A stretch of 10,146 nt of DNA from an uncultured Prevotella sp. (GCA_900762125.1 CAAFFL010000063.1:1-10146), one strand, 5' to 3'; positions 1 through 7,445 are shown, counted from the first letter of the stretch. Notes: generated by a model not told the origin, from the sequence alone. Made by a program: numbers and translations.

Positions 1-14
1 AGAAAATAAAGTGC

Positions 15-22
15 TATCTTTG
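15..22 (+). promoter_or_regulatory. Promoter -7 box for the ATPase gene
   Basis: The octamer TATCTTTG is an exact match to the Bacteroidetes sigma-ABfr -7 consensus TAnnTTTG. It lies 37 bases before the ATG at 60, giving a leader of roughly 30 bases. The matching -33 element would fall outside the window, so only half of the promoter can be checked. Confidence 0.7.
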
Positions 23-59
23 CAACTGAATAAATAACTGTAACACGGCAAATCAAAAC

Positions 60-1247
60 ATGGAAACGTTTTTTCGCACACATGCCTACCTTGTCGAGCA
101 TACCAATGCCCCACTTCGTCGCGTCCTGATGGATGAGGTGAACTGGGACGACCGGCTCATTGGCATCAAGGGCACGCGTGGAGTGGGGAAGACAACGTTT
201 CTGCTGCAGTATGCCAAGGAGAAGTTTGGGAAGGACAACCGGCAGTGCCTGTATGTGAACATGAACAACTTCTACTTCCAGGGCCACAACATTGCTGAGT
301 TTGCCGGCGGCTTTGTCCGTCAGGGCGGTCGTGTGTTACTGCTCGACCAGATCTTCAAGCAGCCCCATTGGGCTCGGGATCTCCGTACGTGCTACGACAG
401 TTATCCCCAGCTTCACATCGTCTTCACGGGCTCCAGCGTGATGCGGCTGAAGACGGACTACCCGGAGATTAAGGACATCGTGAAGTTTTACAACCTCCGT
501 GTGTTCTCCTTCCGTGAGTATATTAATTTGGCTACGGGGCTTCATTTCCCTCCCTATTCGCTGGACGAGATTGTCAATAATCACGAGCACATCGTCAAGA
601 GGATCCTTCCCTACGTCCAGCCGATGAAGTATTTTGGTGACTATCTGCATCATGGCGTCTACCCGTTCCATCTGGAGGAGCGCAACTTCTCGGAGAACCT
701 GCTGAAGACTATGAACATGATGATCGAGGTGGACATTCTCCTCATCAAGCAAATCGAGCTGAAATACCTCACGAAGATCAAGAAACTGTTCTACCTCCTT
801 GCTGTAGGCGCTCCGCAGGCCCCGAACATCAGCCAGCTGGCCGACGCCATTGACACCAGTCGGGCCACGGTGATGAACTACATCAAATACCTTGCCGACG
901 CGCGACTGATCAATATGATCTACTCCCCTGGACAGCAGTTCCCCAAGAAGCCCGCGCGCGTGATGATGCACAACCCCAACCTTATTAACGTCATCTACCC
1001 CAACAAGGCAGGCCGGCAGGAGATCATGGAGACGTTTTTTGTCAACACGGTGTGGAAGGACCACTTGGTTAACCAAGGCCCGAAGCCGCAGACCTACGTC
1101 ATTGACGGCCAGCGGAAGTTCCGGGTCTGCGATGCGCAGGCACCGAACAAGATCCGCTACAACACCGACACGATCTACGCACGCTACAACACGGAGATAG
1201 GCCACGACAACCAGATCCCGCTGTGGCTCTTCGGGTTCCTCTATTGA
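60..1247 (+). CDS. AAA+ ATPase, AAA_14/DUF4143 type, with altered Walker B
   Basis: A 395-residue protein of the common Bacteroidales ATPase family with an N-terminal AAA_14 domain and a C-terminal DUF4143 region. Residues 38-46 (GTRGVGKTT) are a good Walker A motif. Residues 91-97 (RVLLLDQ) are the Walker B strand, but the usual catalytic Glu after the Asp is Gln97. VFTGSS at 121-126 matches the sensor strand and SFREY at 150-154 is typical of the family. A winged-helix-like stretch (NISQLADAIDTSRATVMNYI) begins near 256. The end IPLWLFGFLY is, from memory, the family's usual C-terminus, so the protein looks full length. The start follows the promoter directly. The cellular role of this family is not established; DNA-related or addiction-like roles have been suggested only by context. 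nifJ begins 50 bases downstream with no terminator between, so read-through is possible. Base composition resembles the neighbours. Confidence 0.85.
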   Translation: METFFRTHAYLVEHTNAPLRRVLMDEVNWDDRLIGIKGTRGVGKTTFLLQYAKEKFGKDNRQCLYVNMNNFYFQGHNIAEFAGGFVRQGGRVLLLDQIFKQPHWARDLRTCYDSYPQLHIVFTGSSVMRLKTDYPEIKDIVKFYNLRVFSFREYINLATGLHFPPYSLDEIVNNHEHIVKRILPYVQPMKYFGDYLHHGVYPFHLEERNFSENLLKTMNMMIEVDILLIKQIELKYLTKIKKLFYLLAVGAPQAPNISQLADAIDTSRATVMNYIKYLADARLINMIYSPGQQFPKKPARVMMHNPNLINVIYPNKAGRQEIMETFFVNTVWKDHLVNQGPKPQTYVIDGQRKFRVCDAQAPNKIRYNTDTIYARYNTEIGHDNQIPLWLFGFLY

Positions 1248-1297
1248 AAACGACGAATACAAAAACATTATAAACAACTCTTTTAATACAACTACAA

Positions 1298-4200
1298 ATG
1301 GCAAAAGAAAAGAAATTTATGACCTGTGATGGTAACACCGCAGCCGCTCATGTGAGCTATATGTTCACTGAGGTAGCCGCTATCTACCCCATCACGCCGT
1401 CATCTCCTATGGCTGAGCACGTTGACGAGTGGGCAGCCAAGGGTCGTAAGAACCTCTTTGGTCAGACCGTCTCCGTCCAGGAGATGGAGTCGGAGGGTGG
1501 TGCTGCCGGTGCCGTTCACGGTTCTCTGCAGGCTGGTGCCCTCACCTCTACCTACACTGCTTCTCAGGGCTTGCTCCTGATGATCCCTAACATGTACAAG
1601 ATTGCCGGTGAGCTGCTTCCCTGCGTGTTCAACGTATCGGCTCGTACGCTTGCTAGCCACTCTCTGTGTATCTTCGGTGACCACCAGGATGTGATGGCTT
1701 GCCGTCAGACCGGCTTCGCCATGTTCTGCTCGGGCTCTGTGCAGGAGGTTATGGATCTCTCCGCCGTGCCTTATCTGGCTACTCTGGAGTCCTCGGTTCC
1801 TTTCATCAACTTCTTCGACGGCTTCCGTACCTCTCACGAGTATCACAAGGTAGAGGCTATGGACATGGAGGACATCCGTCCGCTGGTCAACCCCGAGTGG
1901 ATCAAGAAGTTCCGCGACCGTGCCCTGACGCCTGAGCGTCCTGTCACCCGTGGTACCGCTGAGAACCCTGAGACCTTCTTCACACACCGTGAGGCTTGCA
2001 ACAGCTACTATGATGCCATCCCCGCTATCGTGGAGAAGCACCTCGCTGAGATTTCTAAGATCACTGGTCGTGAGTATCACCTCTTTAATTATTATGGTGC
2101 TGAGGATGCCGAGAACGTCATCGTGCTGATGGGTTCTGCTACGGAGCCTGCCCGTGAGGCTATCGACTGCCTCGTGAAGCAGGGTAAGAAGGTTGGTATG
2201 GTGGCTGTTCACCTCTATCGTCCGTTCTCTGTGGAGGCTATCAAGAAGGCGCTGCCCGCTACCGTGAAGCGCATCGCCGTCCTCGACCGTACGAAGGAGC
2301 CCGGTGCTGAGGGTGAGCCGCTGTACCTTGACGTGAAGTCGGCTCTCTACGACGACGAGCGTAAGCCGCTGATCGTTGGTGGCCGTTATGGTCTGGGTTC
2401 AAGCGACACTACGCCTGCGAAGATTGTGGCTGTGTTCAACAACCTCGAGCTTCCCACGCCGAAGAACCACTTCACCGTGGGCATCGTCGACGATGTCACG
2501 TTCACCTCTCTGCCTGAGGTTGAGGAGATCCCGATGGGCGGCGAGGGCCTGTTCGAGGCTAAGTTCTTCGGTCTGGGTTCTGATGGTACCGTGGGTGCTA
2601 ACAAGAACTCTGTGCAGATCATTGGTAACAATACCAATAAGTACTGTCAGGCTTACTTCTCTTACGACTCCAAGAAGTCGGGTGGCTTCACCTGCTCTCA
2701 CCTGCGTTTCGGCGACGAGCCTATCCACTCTGCTTACCTGGTGAACACGCCTAACTTCGTCGCTTGCCACCAGCAGGCTTACCTCCACATGTACGATGTG
2801 ACCCGTGGTCTGCGCGACAATGGTACGTTCCTGCTCAACACCATCTTCGACGGTGAGGAGCTCGTCAACTTCATCCCGAACAAGGTGAAGCGCTACTTCG
2901 CTAAGCACAACATCAAGGTCTACTATATCAACGCCAGCAAGATTGGTCAGGAGATTGGTCTGGGCAACCGCACCAACACCATTCTGCAGTCGGCATTCTT
3001 CCGCATCACAAAGGTGATCCCCGAAAATCTCGCTGTGGAGCAGATGAAGGCCTTCATCGTGAAGTCTTACGGCAAGAAGGGTCAGGACATTGTCAACATG
3101 AACTACGCTGCCGTTGACCGCGGTGGTGAGTACAAGGAGCTGACCGTTGATCCCGCATGGGCAAATCTCGCTGACGACGCTCAGGTTGACGACGGTGCAC
3201 CCGCATTCGTCAAGGAGCTCGTCCGTCCGATCAATGCTCAGGCTGGTGACCTGCTGAAGGTCTCTGACTTCGTGAAGCACGACACCGTTGACGGTACATG
3301 GCAGAACGGCACCGCTGCGTGGGAGAAGCGTGGTGTGGAGGCTTTCGTTCCTGTTTGGGACCCGTCGAAGTGTAGCCAGTGTAACAAGTGCTCCTTCGTT
3401 TGTCCTCACGGCTGTATCCGTCCGTTCGTTATGGACGAGCAGGAGGCTGCCGGCTTCGATGGTGAGACCATCGACATCCTGGCTCCGAAGCAGCTCAAGG
3501 GTATGAAGTTCCGCATCGAGACCTCTGTGCTCGACTGTCTGGGCTGCGGCAACTGCGCTGACCAGTGCCTTGGCAAGAAGAACAAGGAGACGGGCGAGAT
3601 CGAGAAGGCCCTGAAGATGGTTCCGTTCAACGTCGATGCTCCCGACATGAAGAAGGAAGCCGACAACTGGCTCTACCTCGTGAACAACGTCAAGAGCAAG
3701 CAGGATCTCGTCGACATCAAGCAGAGCCCGAAGAACTCTCAGTTCGCTACGCCGTTGTTTGAGTTCTCTGGCGCTTGCTCCGGTTGCGGTGAGACTCCTT
3801 ACGTGAAGCTCATCTCTCAGCTCTTCGGTGACCGTGAGATGATTGCCAACGCTACCGGTTGCTCCAGCATCTACTCTGCTTCTATTCCTTCCTCGCCTTA
3901 CACGAAGAACGAGAAGGGTCAGGGTCCTGCCTTCGACAACTCCCTGTTCGAGGACTTCTGCGAGTTCGGTCTCGGTATGGCTCTCGGCAACAAGAAGATG
4001 AAGAAGCGCATCACGATGCTGCTCCAGCAGGAGATTGCTGACGAGAACGTTCCCGCCGACTTCAAGGCTGCTGCCCAGAAGTGGATCGACGTTCAGGACG
4101 ACGCTGATGGCTCTAAGGCTGCTGCTGCCGAGCTCAAGCCGCTCATCGCTAAGGGTGCCGAGGAAGGCTGCCCGGTATGCCAGGAGCTGAAGACGCTCGA

Positions 4201-4903
4201 CCACTATCTGGTGAAGCGCTCGCAGTGGATCATCGGTGGCGACGGTGCTTCCTACGATATCGGCTACGGTGGTCTCGACCACGTGCTCGCCAGCGGTGAG
4301 GACGTCAACATCCTCGTACTTGATACTGAGGTTTACTCTAATACTGGTGGCCAGAGCTCGAAGTCTACACCTATCGGCGCCATCGCTCAGTTCGCTGCCA
4401 GCGGCAAGCGCGTGAGCAAGAAGGACCTCGGTCTGATGCAGACCACCTACGGCTATGTCTATGTTGCTCAGATCGCTATGGGTGCCGACAATGCTCAGAC
4501 GCTGAAGGCTATCCGCGAGGCTGAGGCTTATCACGGCCCATCACTCGTCATCGCTTACGCTCCGTGTATCAACCACGGCATCAAGGGCACGAAGGCCCTG
4601 AAGCGCTCCATGGGCAAGAGCCAGATGGAGGAGAAGCTCGCTGTGGATTGCGGCTACTGGCATCTGTGGCGCTTCAACCCGGATCTCGCCAAGGAGGGCA
4701 AGAACCCGTTCTCACTCGACTCGAAGGCTCCTAACTGGGAGAACTTCCGCGAGTATCTGCTCGGTGAGGTACGCTTCGCTTCGCTGAAGAAGGCATTCCC
4801 CGAGGCCGCTGACGAGCTCTACGCTGAGACCGAGAAGGCTGCTAAGCGTCGCTACCTGTCCTATGTTCGTAAGAGCAAGGAGGACTGGAGCGAGGAGATC
4901 TAA
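1298..4903 (+). CDS. nifJ: Pyruvate:ferredoxin (flavodoxin) oxidoreductase
   Basis: A complete single-chain PFOR of 1201 residues, within the normal 1170-1230 range. It oxidises pyruvate with CoA to acetyl-CoA and CO2 and passes electrons to ferredoxin or flavodoxin in the cytoplasm, the central step of anaerobic sugar fermentation. Domain I carries YPITPSS at 30-36. A GLGSDGTVGANK motif marks the gamma domain near 426-437. The two-cluster ferredoxin domain has Cys692, 695, 698, 702 and Cys747, 750, 753, 757. The thiamine pyrophosphate domain has the proximal cluster cysteines 827, 830, 855 and 1090 and the cofactor motif from GDG (981-983) to Asn1015 in YSNTGGQ. All cluster ligands are present. 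Codon use is strongly biased (CTC/CTG, CGT, GGT, AAG), as expected for a highly expressed gene, and this bias creates long false frames on the opposite strand. Despite the name, nothing suggests a role in nitrogen fixation. The 50-base upstream gap has no exact TAnnTTTG box. Confidence 0.98.
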   Translation: MAKEKKFMTCDGNTAAAHVSYMFTEVAAIYPITPSSPMAEHVDEWAAKGRKNLFGQTVSVQEMESEGGAAGAVHGSLQAGALTSTYTASQGLLLMIPNMYKIAGELLPCVFNVSARTLASHSLCIFGDHQDVMACRQTGFAMFCSGSVQEVMDLSAVPYLATLESSVPFINFFDGFRTSHEYHKVEAMDMEDIRPLVNPEWIKKFRDRALTPERPVTRGTAENPETFFTHREACNSYYDAIPAIVEKHLAEISKITGREYHLFNYYGAEDAENVIVLMGSATEPAREAIDCLVKQGKKVGMVAVHLYRPFSVEAIKKALPATVKRIAVLDRTKEPGAEGEPLYLDVKSALYDDERKPLIVGGRYGLGSSDTTPAKIVAVFNNLELPTPKNHFTVGIVDDVTFTSLPEVEEIPMGGEGLFEAKFFGLGSDGTVGANKNSVQIIGNNTNKYCQAYFSYDSKKSGGFTCSHLRFGDEPIHSAYLVNTPNFVACHQQAYLHMYDVTRGLRDNGTFLLNTIFDGEELVNFIPNKVKRYFAKHNIKVYYINASKIGQEIGLGNRTNTILQSAFFRITKVIPENLAVEQMKAFIVKSYGKKGQDIVNMNYAAVDRGGEYKELTVDPAWANLADDAQVDDGAPAFVKELVRPINAQAGDLLKVSDFVKHDTVDGTWQNGTAAWEKRGVEAFVPVWDPSKCSQCNKCSFVCPHGCIRPFVMDEQEAAGFDGETIDILAPKQLKGMKFRIETSVLDCLGCGNCADQCLGKKNKETGEIEKALKMVPFNVDAPDMKKEADNWLYLVNNVKSKQDLVDIKQSPKNSQFATPLFEFSGACSGCGETPYVKLISQLFGDREMIANATGCSSIYSASIPSSPYTKNEKGQGPAFDNSLFEDFCEFGLGMALGNKKMKKRITMLLQQEIADENVPADFKAAAQKWIDVQDDADGSKAAAAELKPLIAKGAEEGCPVCQELKTLDHYLVKRSQWIIGGDGASYDIGYGGLDHVLASGEDVNILVLDTEVYSNTGGQSSKSTPIGAIAQFAASGKRVSKKDLGLMQTTYGYVYVAQIAMGADNAQTLKAIREAEAYHGPSLVIAYAPCINHGIKGTKALKRSMGKSQMEEKLAVDCGYWHLWRFNPDLAKEGKNPFSLDSKAPNWENFREYLLGEVRFASLKKAFPEAADELYAETEKAAKRRYLSYVRKSKEDWSEEI

Positions 4904-4910
4904 TTGAACC

Positions 4911-4930
4911 CTCTTCCCGATAGGGAGGGG
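4911..4930 (+). repeat. Small C/G-rich hairpin after nifJ
   Basis: CTCTTCCC and GGGAGGGG pair over 8 bases (two G-U pairs) around a GATA loop, starting 8 bases after the nifJ stop codon. No T run follows, so it is not a classical terminator by itself. It may protect the 3' end of the mRNA or be part of a larger end structure with the stem-loop at 4961. A similar C/G-rich hairpin sits at 9998-10030. Confidence 0.5.
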
Positions 4931-4960
4931 TGAGCTTCTCCCTTAGGGAAAATGATTATA

Positions 4961-5015
4961 CCGGCGGATGCAAATGTTCCATTCCGGAACATTAGCGTCC
5001 GCTGGATTGTTTTTT
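4961..5015 (+). terminator. Long stem-loop with T run, terminator of nifJ
   Basis: Two 20-base arms (4961-4980 and 4986-5005) pair with one A-A mismatch and two G-U pairs around the loop ATTCC. The inner 8 bases AATGTTCC/GGAACATT are a perfect inverted repeat. Six T residues at 5010-5015 follow four bases after the stem. This fits a strong Rho-independent terminator for the nifJ transcript. The arms are longer than most terminators need, so it could also be a dispersed palindromic element reused as a terminator. Confidence 0.8.
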
Positions 5016-5103
5016 ATTGCACAATCGTGGCCGGATGCGCAATTGGACTACTTAACTTTAGTGAAATAAAAGGACTATCTTGCATTGTTTCATTTTATTT
5101 TCG

Positions 5104-5111
5104 TAACTTTG
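5104..5111 (+). promoter_or_regulatory. Promoter -7 box for the mmdA operon
   Basis: TAACTTTG is an exact TAnnTTTG match 38 bases before the mmdA ATG. Possible -33 elements are CTTG at 5079-5082 (21-base spacing) or ATTG at 5084-5087 (16-base spacing); the first spacing fits the Bacteroides pattern better. The region 5062-5103 is A/T-rich, as usual for these promoters. Confidence 0.75.
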
Positions 5112-5149
5112 CACGCATAAGATAGGAAAACAACAATCAAGAAGAAACA

Positions 5150-6724
5150 ATGAGTAAACAAACAGAGAAAATCAAAGAGCTCGTTGCCAAGCGTGAGAAG
5201 GCACGCCTCGGCGGTGGTGAGAAAGCCATCGACAAGCAGCATGCCCGTGGCAAGTATACGGCTCGTGAGCGCATCGAGATGCTCGTCGACAAAGACAGTT
5301 TCGAGGAATATGATATGTTCAAGCTCCATCGTTGCCACAACTTCGGTATGGAGAAGAAGCAGTTCCTCGGCGATGGCGTCGTGGCTGGCTCGGCTACCAT
5401 CGACGGCCGTCTGGTCTATGTCTATGCGCAGGACTTCACCGTCAATGGCGGCTCGCTCTCTGAGACCATGGCGCAGAAGATGTGCAAGATCATGGACATG
5501 GCCATGCAGAATGGCGCCCCCGTCATCGGCATGAACGACTCTGGTGGCGCGCGCATCCAGGAGGGTATCAGCGCCCTGGCTGGCTACGGCGAGATCTTTG
5601 AGCGTAACATCCTCGCTTCGGGCGTCGTGCCGCAGATTTCGATGATCATGGGCCCCTGCGCTGGTGGTGCCGTCTATAGTCCTGCGCTGACCGACTTCAT
5701 CGTCATGACCGAGGGAACCTCTTACATGTTCCTCACGGGCCCGAAGGTGGTGAAGACCGTCACCGGCGAGGATATCGATTCCGAGCATCTCGGTGGTGCC
5801 AGTGTTCACGCTACGAAGAGTGGCGTGACATCGTTCACAGCTAAGACGGAGGAGGATGCACTGGCTCTGGTCAAGAAGCTCTTGAGCTATCTGCCGAGCA
5901 ACAACACCGAGGAGGCTCCTCGCGTGGAGTGCACGGACCCCATCGACCGCAAGAACGACCTGCTGAACGACATCCTGCCCGATGACCCCAACAAGGCCTA
6001 CGACATGTATAAGGTCATCACCGCCATCACGGACAACAATGAGTTCTTCGAGGTGCAGCCGAAGTTTGCCAAGAACATCATCACGGGCTTTGCGCGTTTC
6101 AACGGCCAGAGCGTTGGCATCGTTGCCAACCAGCCCACTGCCTACGCTGGTGTGCTCGACGTGAACGCCTCGCGCAAGGGGGCTCGCTTCGTACGCTTCT
6201 GCGACGCGTTCAACATCCCCATCGTTAGCCTCGTCGACGTGCCGGGCTTCCTCCCGGGTACGGGCCAGGAGTACAACGCTGTCATCCTGCATGGTGCGCA
6301 GCTGCTCTATGCCTACGGTGAGGCCACGGTGCCAAAGATCACCATCACCCTCCGCAAGAGCTATGGTGGCTCCCACATCGTCATGGGCTGCAAGCAGCTC
6401 CGTGCCGACCTCAACTTCGCTTGGCCTACGTCGGAGATCGCCGTCATGGGTGCCTCTGGCGCCGTGGCTGTCCTTGAGGGCAAGGCCATCAAGACGATGA
6501 AGACCGAGGGCAAGAGCGCCGACGAGATCCGTGACTTCATTGCTGAGAAGGAGCAGGAGTACACGGATACGTTCGCCAATCCTTATCAGGCTGCGCAGTT
6601 TGGCTACATCGACGATGTCATCGAGCCGCGCAACACCCGCTTCCGCATCTGCCGTGGTCTGGCTCAGCTCGCCACTAAGCGCCAGAACCTGCCCGCCAAG
6701 AAGCATGGCTGCATGCCCATGTAA
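5150..6724 (+). CDS. mmdA: Carboxyltransferase subunit, methylmalonyl-CoA decarboxylase alpha / propionyl-CoA carboxylase beta
   Basis: A 524-residue acyl-CoA carboxyltransferase of full family length. It moves the carboxyl group between methylmalonyl-CoA/propionyl-CoA and biotin on the carrier protein. The N-terminal half has SGGARIQEG (131-139) and GPCAGGA (168-174). The C-terminal half has DVPGFLPGTGQE (363-374), GGSH (406-409) and the PTSEIAVMGASGA stretch (426-438). These glycine-rich pairs form the two CoA-binding oxyanion sites of the family. The sequence alone does not decide between a sodium-pumping decarboxylase and an ATP-dependent carboxylase. The gene order (alpha, tiny accessory protein, biotin carrier) matches the methylmalonyl-CoA decarboxylase operons of Veillonella and Bacteroidales, which favours the former. 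The ATG at 5150 follows the promoter and an A-rich leader. The stop codon overlaps the first copy of a heptamer repeat. Confidence 0.92.
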   Translation: MSKQTEKIKELVAKREKARLGGGEKAIDKQHARGKYTARERIEMLVDKDSFEEYDMFKLHRCHNFGMEKKQFLGDGVVAGSATIDGRLVYVYAQDFTVNGGSLSETMAQKMCKIMDMAMQNGAPVIGMNDSGGARIQEGISALAGYGEIFERNILASGVVPQISMIMGPCAGGAVYSPALTDFIVMTEGTSYMFLTGPKVVKTVTGEDIDSEHLGGASVHATKSGVTSFTAKTEEDALALVKKLLSYLPSNNTEEAPRVECTDPIDRKNDLLNDILPDDPNKAYDMYKVITAITDNNEFFEVQPKFAKNIITGFARFNGQSVGIVANQPTAYAGVLDVNASRKGARFVRFCDAFNIPIVSLVDVPGFLPGTGQEYNAVILHGAQLLYAYGEATVPKITITLRKSYGGSHIVMGCKQLRADLNFAWPTSEIAVMGASGAVAVLEGKAIKTMKTEGKSADEIRDFIAEKEQEYTDTFANPYQAAQFGYIDDVIEPRNTRFRICRGLAQLATKRQNLPAKKHGCMPM

Positions 6725-6750
6725 AGTTCAAAGTTCAAAGTTCAAAGTTC
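6723..6750 (+). repeat. Four tandem AAAGTTC heptamers
   Basis: Four perfect copies of AAAGTTC fill the whole space between mmdA and the next gene. The first copy uses the last two bases of the mmdA TAA stop codon, and the last ends one base before the ATG at 6752. The repeat therefore replaces any ribosome binding site of the small downstream gene. Copy-number change by slippage would alter the intercistronic distance but not either reading frame. Confidence 0.95.
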
Positions 6751-6751
6751 A

Positions 6752-6901
6752 ATGGACAAGAATATCTATGCAGCCATCGCCATGGCACTCTATGAGTTCC
6801 AGGGCAACAACGTCCACGACGTCGAGCCGGGCGTGATCACCATCCGCCCACGGCAGACGATGTGGAACGCGAAGTTTCTTTCATTTACAGCTAAACCATA
6901 A
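6752..6901 (+). CDS. 49-residue accessory subunit, similar to MmdE / C-terminal part of OadG-MmdD
   Basis: An ATG-started frame of 49 residues, too short for routine gene calling. The start MDKNIYAAIAMALYEF followed by the HDVEPGVITI stretch and WNAKF resembles the C-terminal region of the delta/gamma accessory subunits of biotin-dependent decarboxylases. In Veillonella parvula the separate epsilon subunit (MmdE, 55 residues) consists of just this part and stabilises the complex. Here there is no hydrophobic helix of membrane-spanning length, so this is the soluble tail only. It lies between mmdA and the biotin carrier, 27 bases after the former and 5 bases before the latter, which strongly supports translation. 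Similarity is judged by eye and memory, so the subunit name is tentative while the existence of the gene is likely. Confidence 0.75.
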   Translation: MDKNIYAAIAMALYEFQGNNVHDVEPGVITIRPRQTMWNAKFLSFTAKP

Positions 6902-6906
6902 AGACA

Positions 6907-7338
6907 ATGAAGACATTCAAATATACCATCGACGGCAAGGAATACAACGTCGAGATTGGCGACATCAATGAGGAGTCCTCTGTGGCCAACGTATCGGTCA
7001 ACGGCGAGGCCTACGAGGTAACACTGGAGAAGCCCGCTGAGCCGGAGAATAAGAAGGTCGTCCTGGGCAAGCCTGCCGCTGAGGAGGCCTCCGACGAGGC
7101 TACGCCAGCTGCCAACGTCAACACCGCGGGAGCCATCAAGGCACCGCTGCCGGGCACCATCACCGCCATCAACGTCAAGGTCGGCGACGAGGTGAAGGCT
7201 GGCGACACCGTCCTCGTCCTCGAGGCCATGAAGATGGCCAACAACATCGAGGCGGAGAAGGACGGCAAGGTCACCGCCATCTGCGTGAAGACCGGGCAGA
7301 GCGTCATGGAGGATGATGCGCTCGTCGTCATCGAGTAA
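6907..7338 (+). CDS. mmdC: Biotin carboxyl carrier protein of the decarboxylase/carboxylase
   Basis: A 143-residue biotinyl protein. The C-terminal biotinyl domain (about 75-143) has the canonical EAMKM at 106-110, so Lys109 should carry biotin and shuttle CO2 between the carboxyltransferase and its partner. The N-terminal part (1-42, starting MKTFKYTIDGKEYNVEI) is a short conserved beta-rich segment seen in the gamma subunits of Bacteroidales enzymes. A flexible Ala/Pro/Glu-rich linker (about 43-74) joins the two. It begins 5 bases after the small subunit and ends the operon. The next gene is not a beta subunit (MmdB/OadB), and no biotin carboxylase is present. It is too short to be fused to either of these. 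Confidence 0.93.
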   Translation: MKTFKYTIDGKEYNVEIGDINEESSVANVSVNGEAYEVTLEKPAEPENKKVVLGKPAAEEASDEATPAANVNTAGAIKAPLPGTITAINVKVGDEVKAGDTVLVLEAMKMANNIEAEKDGKVTAICVKTGQSVMEDDALVVIE

Positions 7339-7352
7339 CTCTTTTTTCTGTG

Positions 7353-7372
7353 CTCGCCTATCCATAGGCGAG
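7353..7372. repeat. Perfect inverted repeat after the biotin carrier gene
   Basis: CTCGCCTAT and ATAGGCGAG form a perfect 9-base palindromic pair separated by CC, so 8 pairs around a four-base loop are realistic. Six T residues lie before it (7342-7347) and none after it on either transcript strand, so it lacks the layout of an intrinsic terminator. It may act as a 3'-end stabiliser for the mmd transcript. Confidence 0.6.
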
Positions 7373-7388
7373 GGCAAGAATTCTTAAT

Positions 7389-7430
7389 AACGCCCGATTT
7401 TGTGTGAAAACATGCAAAACCAGGCGTTTT
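7389..7430 (+). terminator. Probable terminator of the mmd operon
   Basis: Arms 7389-7406 and 7411-7428 pair over 18 positions with two mismatches and two G-U pairs around the loop AAAA. The base of the stem is AACGCC/GGCGTT. The T tract is short (four T residues at 7427-7430, partly in the stem), so strength is uncertain. It sits just upstream of the next promoter, where a terminator is expected. Confidence 0.6.
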
Positions 7431-7445
7431 CTCGTAAATTATTTG

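Noticed and set aside
336..1304. 322-residue minus-strand frame over the ATPase gene
   Set aside because: Antisense shadow of a gene with clear Walker A and sensor motifs and its own promoter.
2399..4534. 711-residue open frame on the minus strand inside nifJ
   Set aside because: It lies opposite a complete, motif-rich nifJ whose strong codon bias keeps the opposite frame free of stops. Its translation is rich in Leu, Val, Arg and His with no recognisable domain.
5090..6706. 538-residue open frame on the minus strand over mmdA
   Set aside because: Same cause: a biased plus-strand gene with an open antisense frame. The translation has low-complexity composition and no motif.
6723..6750. Heptamer repeat as a frame-switching phase-variation tract
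   Set aside because: It lies wholly outside the coding frames apart from two stop-codon bases, so copy changes cannot turn either protein on or off by frameshift. Only a spacing effect is possible.
7353..7372. Palindrome after the biotin carrier gene as an intrinsic terminator
   Set aside because: The T run is upstream of the stem, and neither strand gives a stem followed by U residues. The stem-loop at 7389-7430 is the better candidate.
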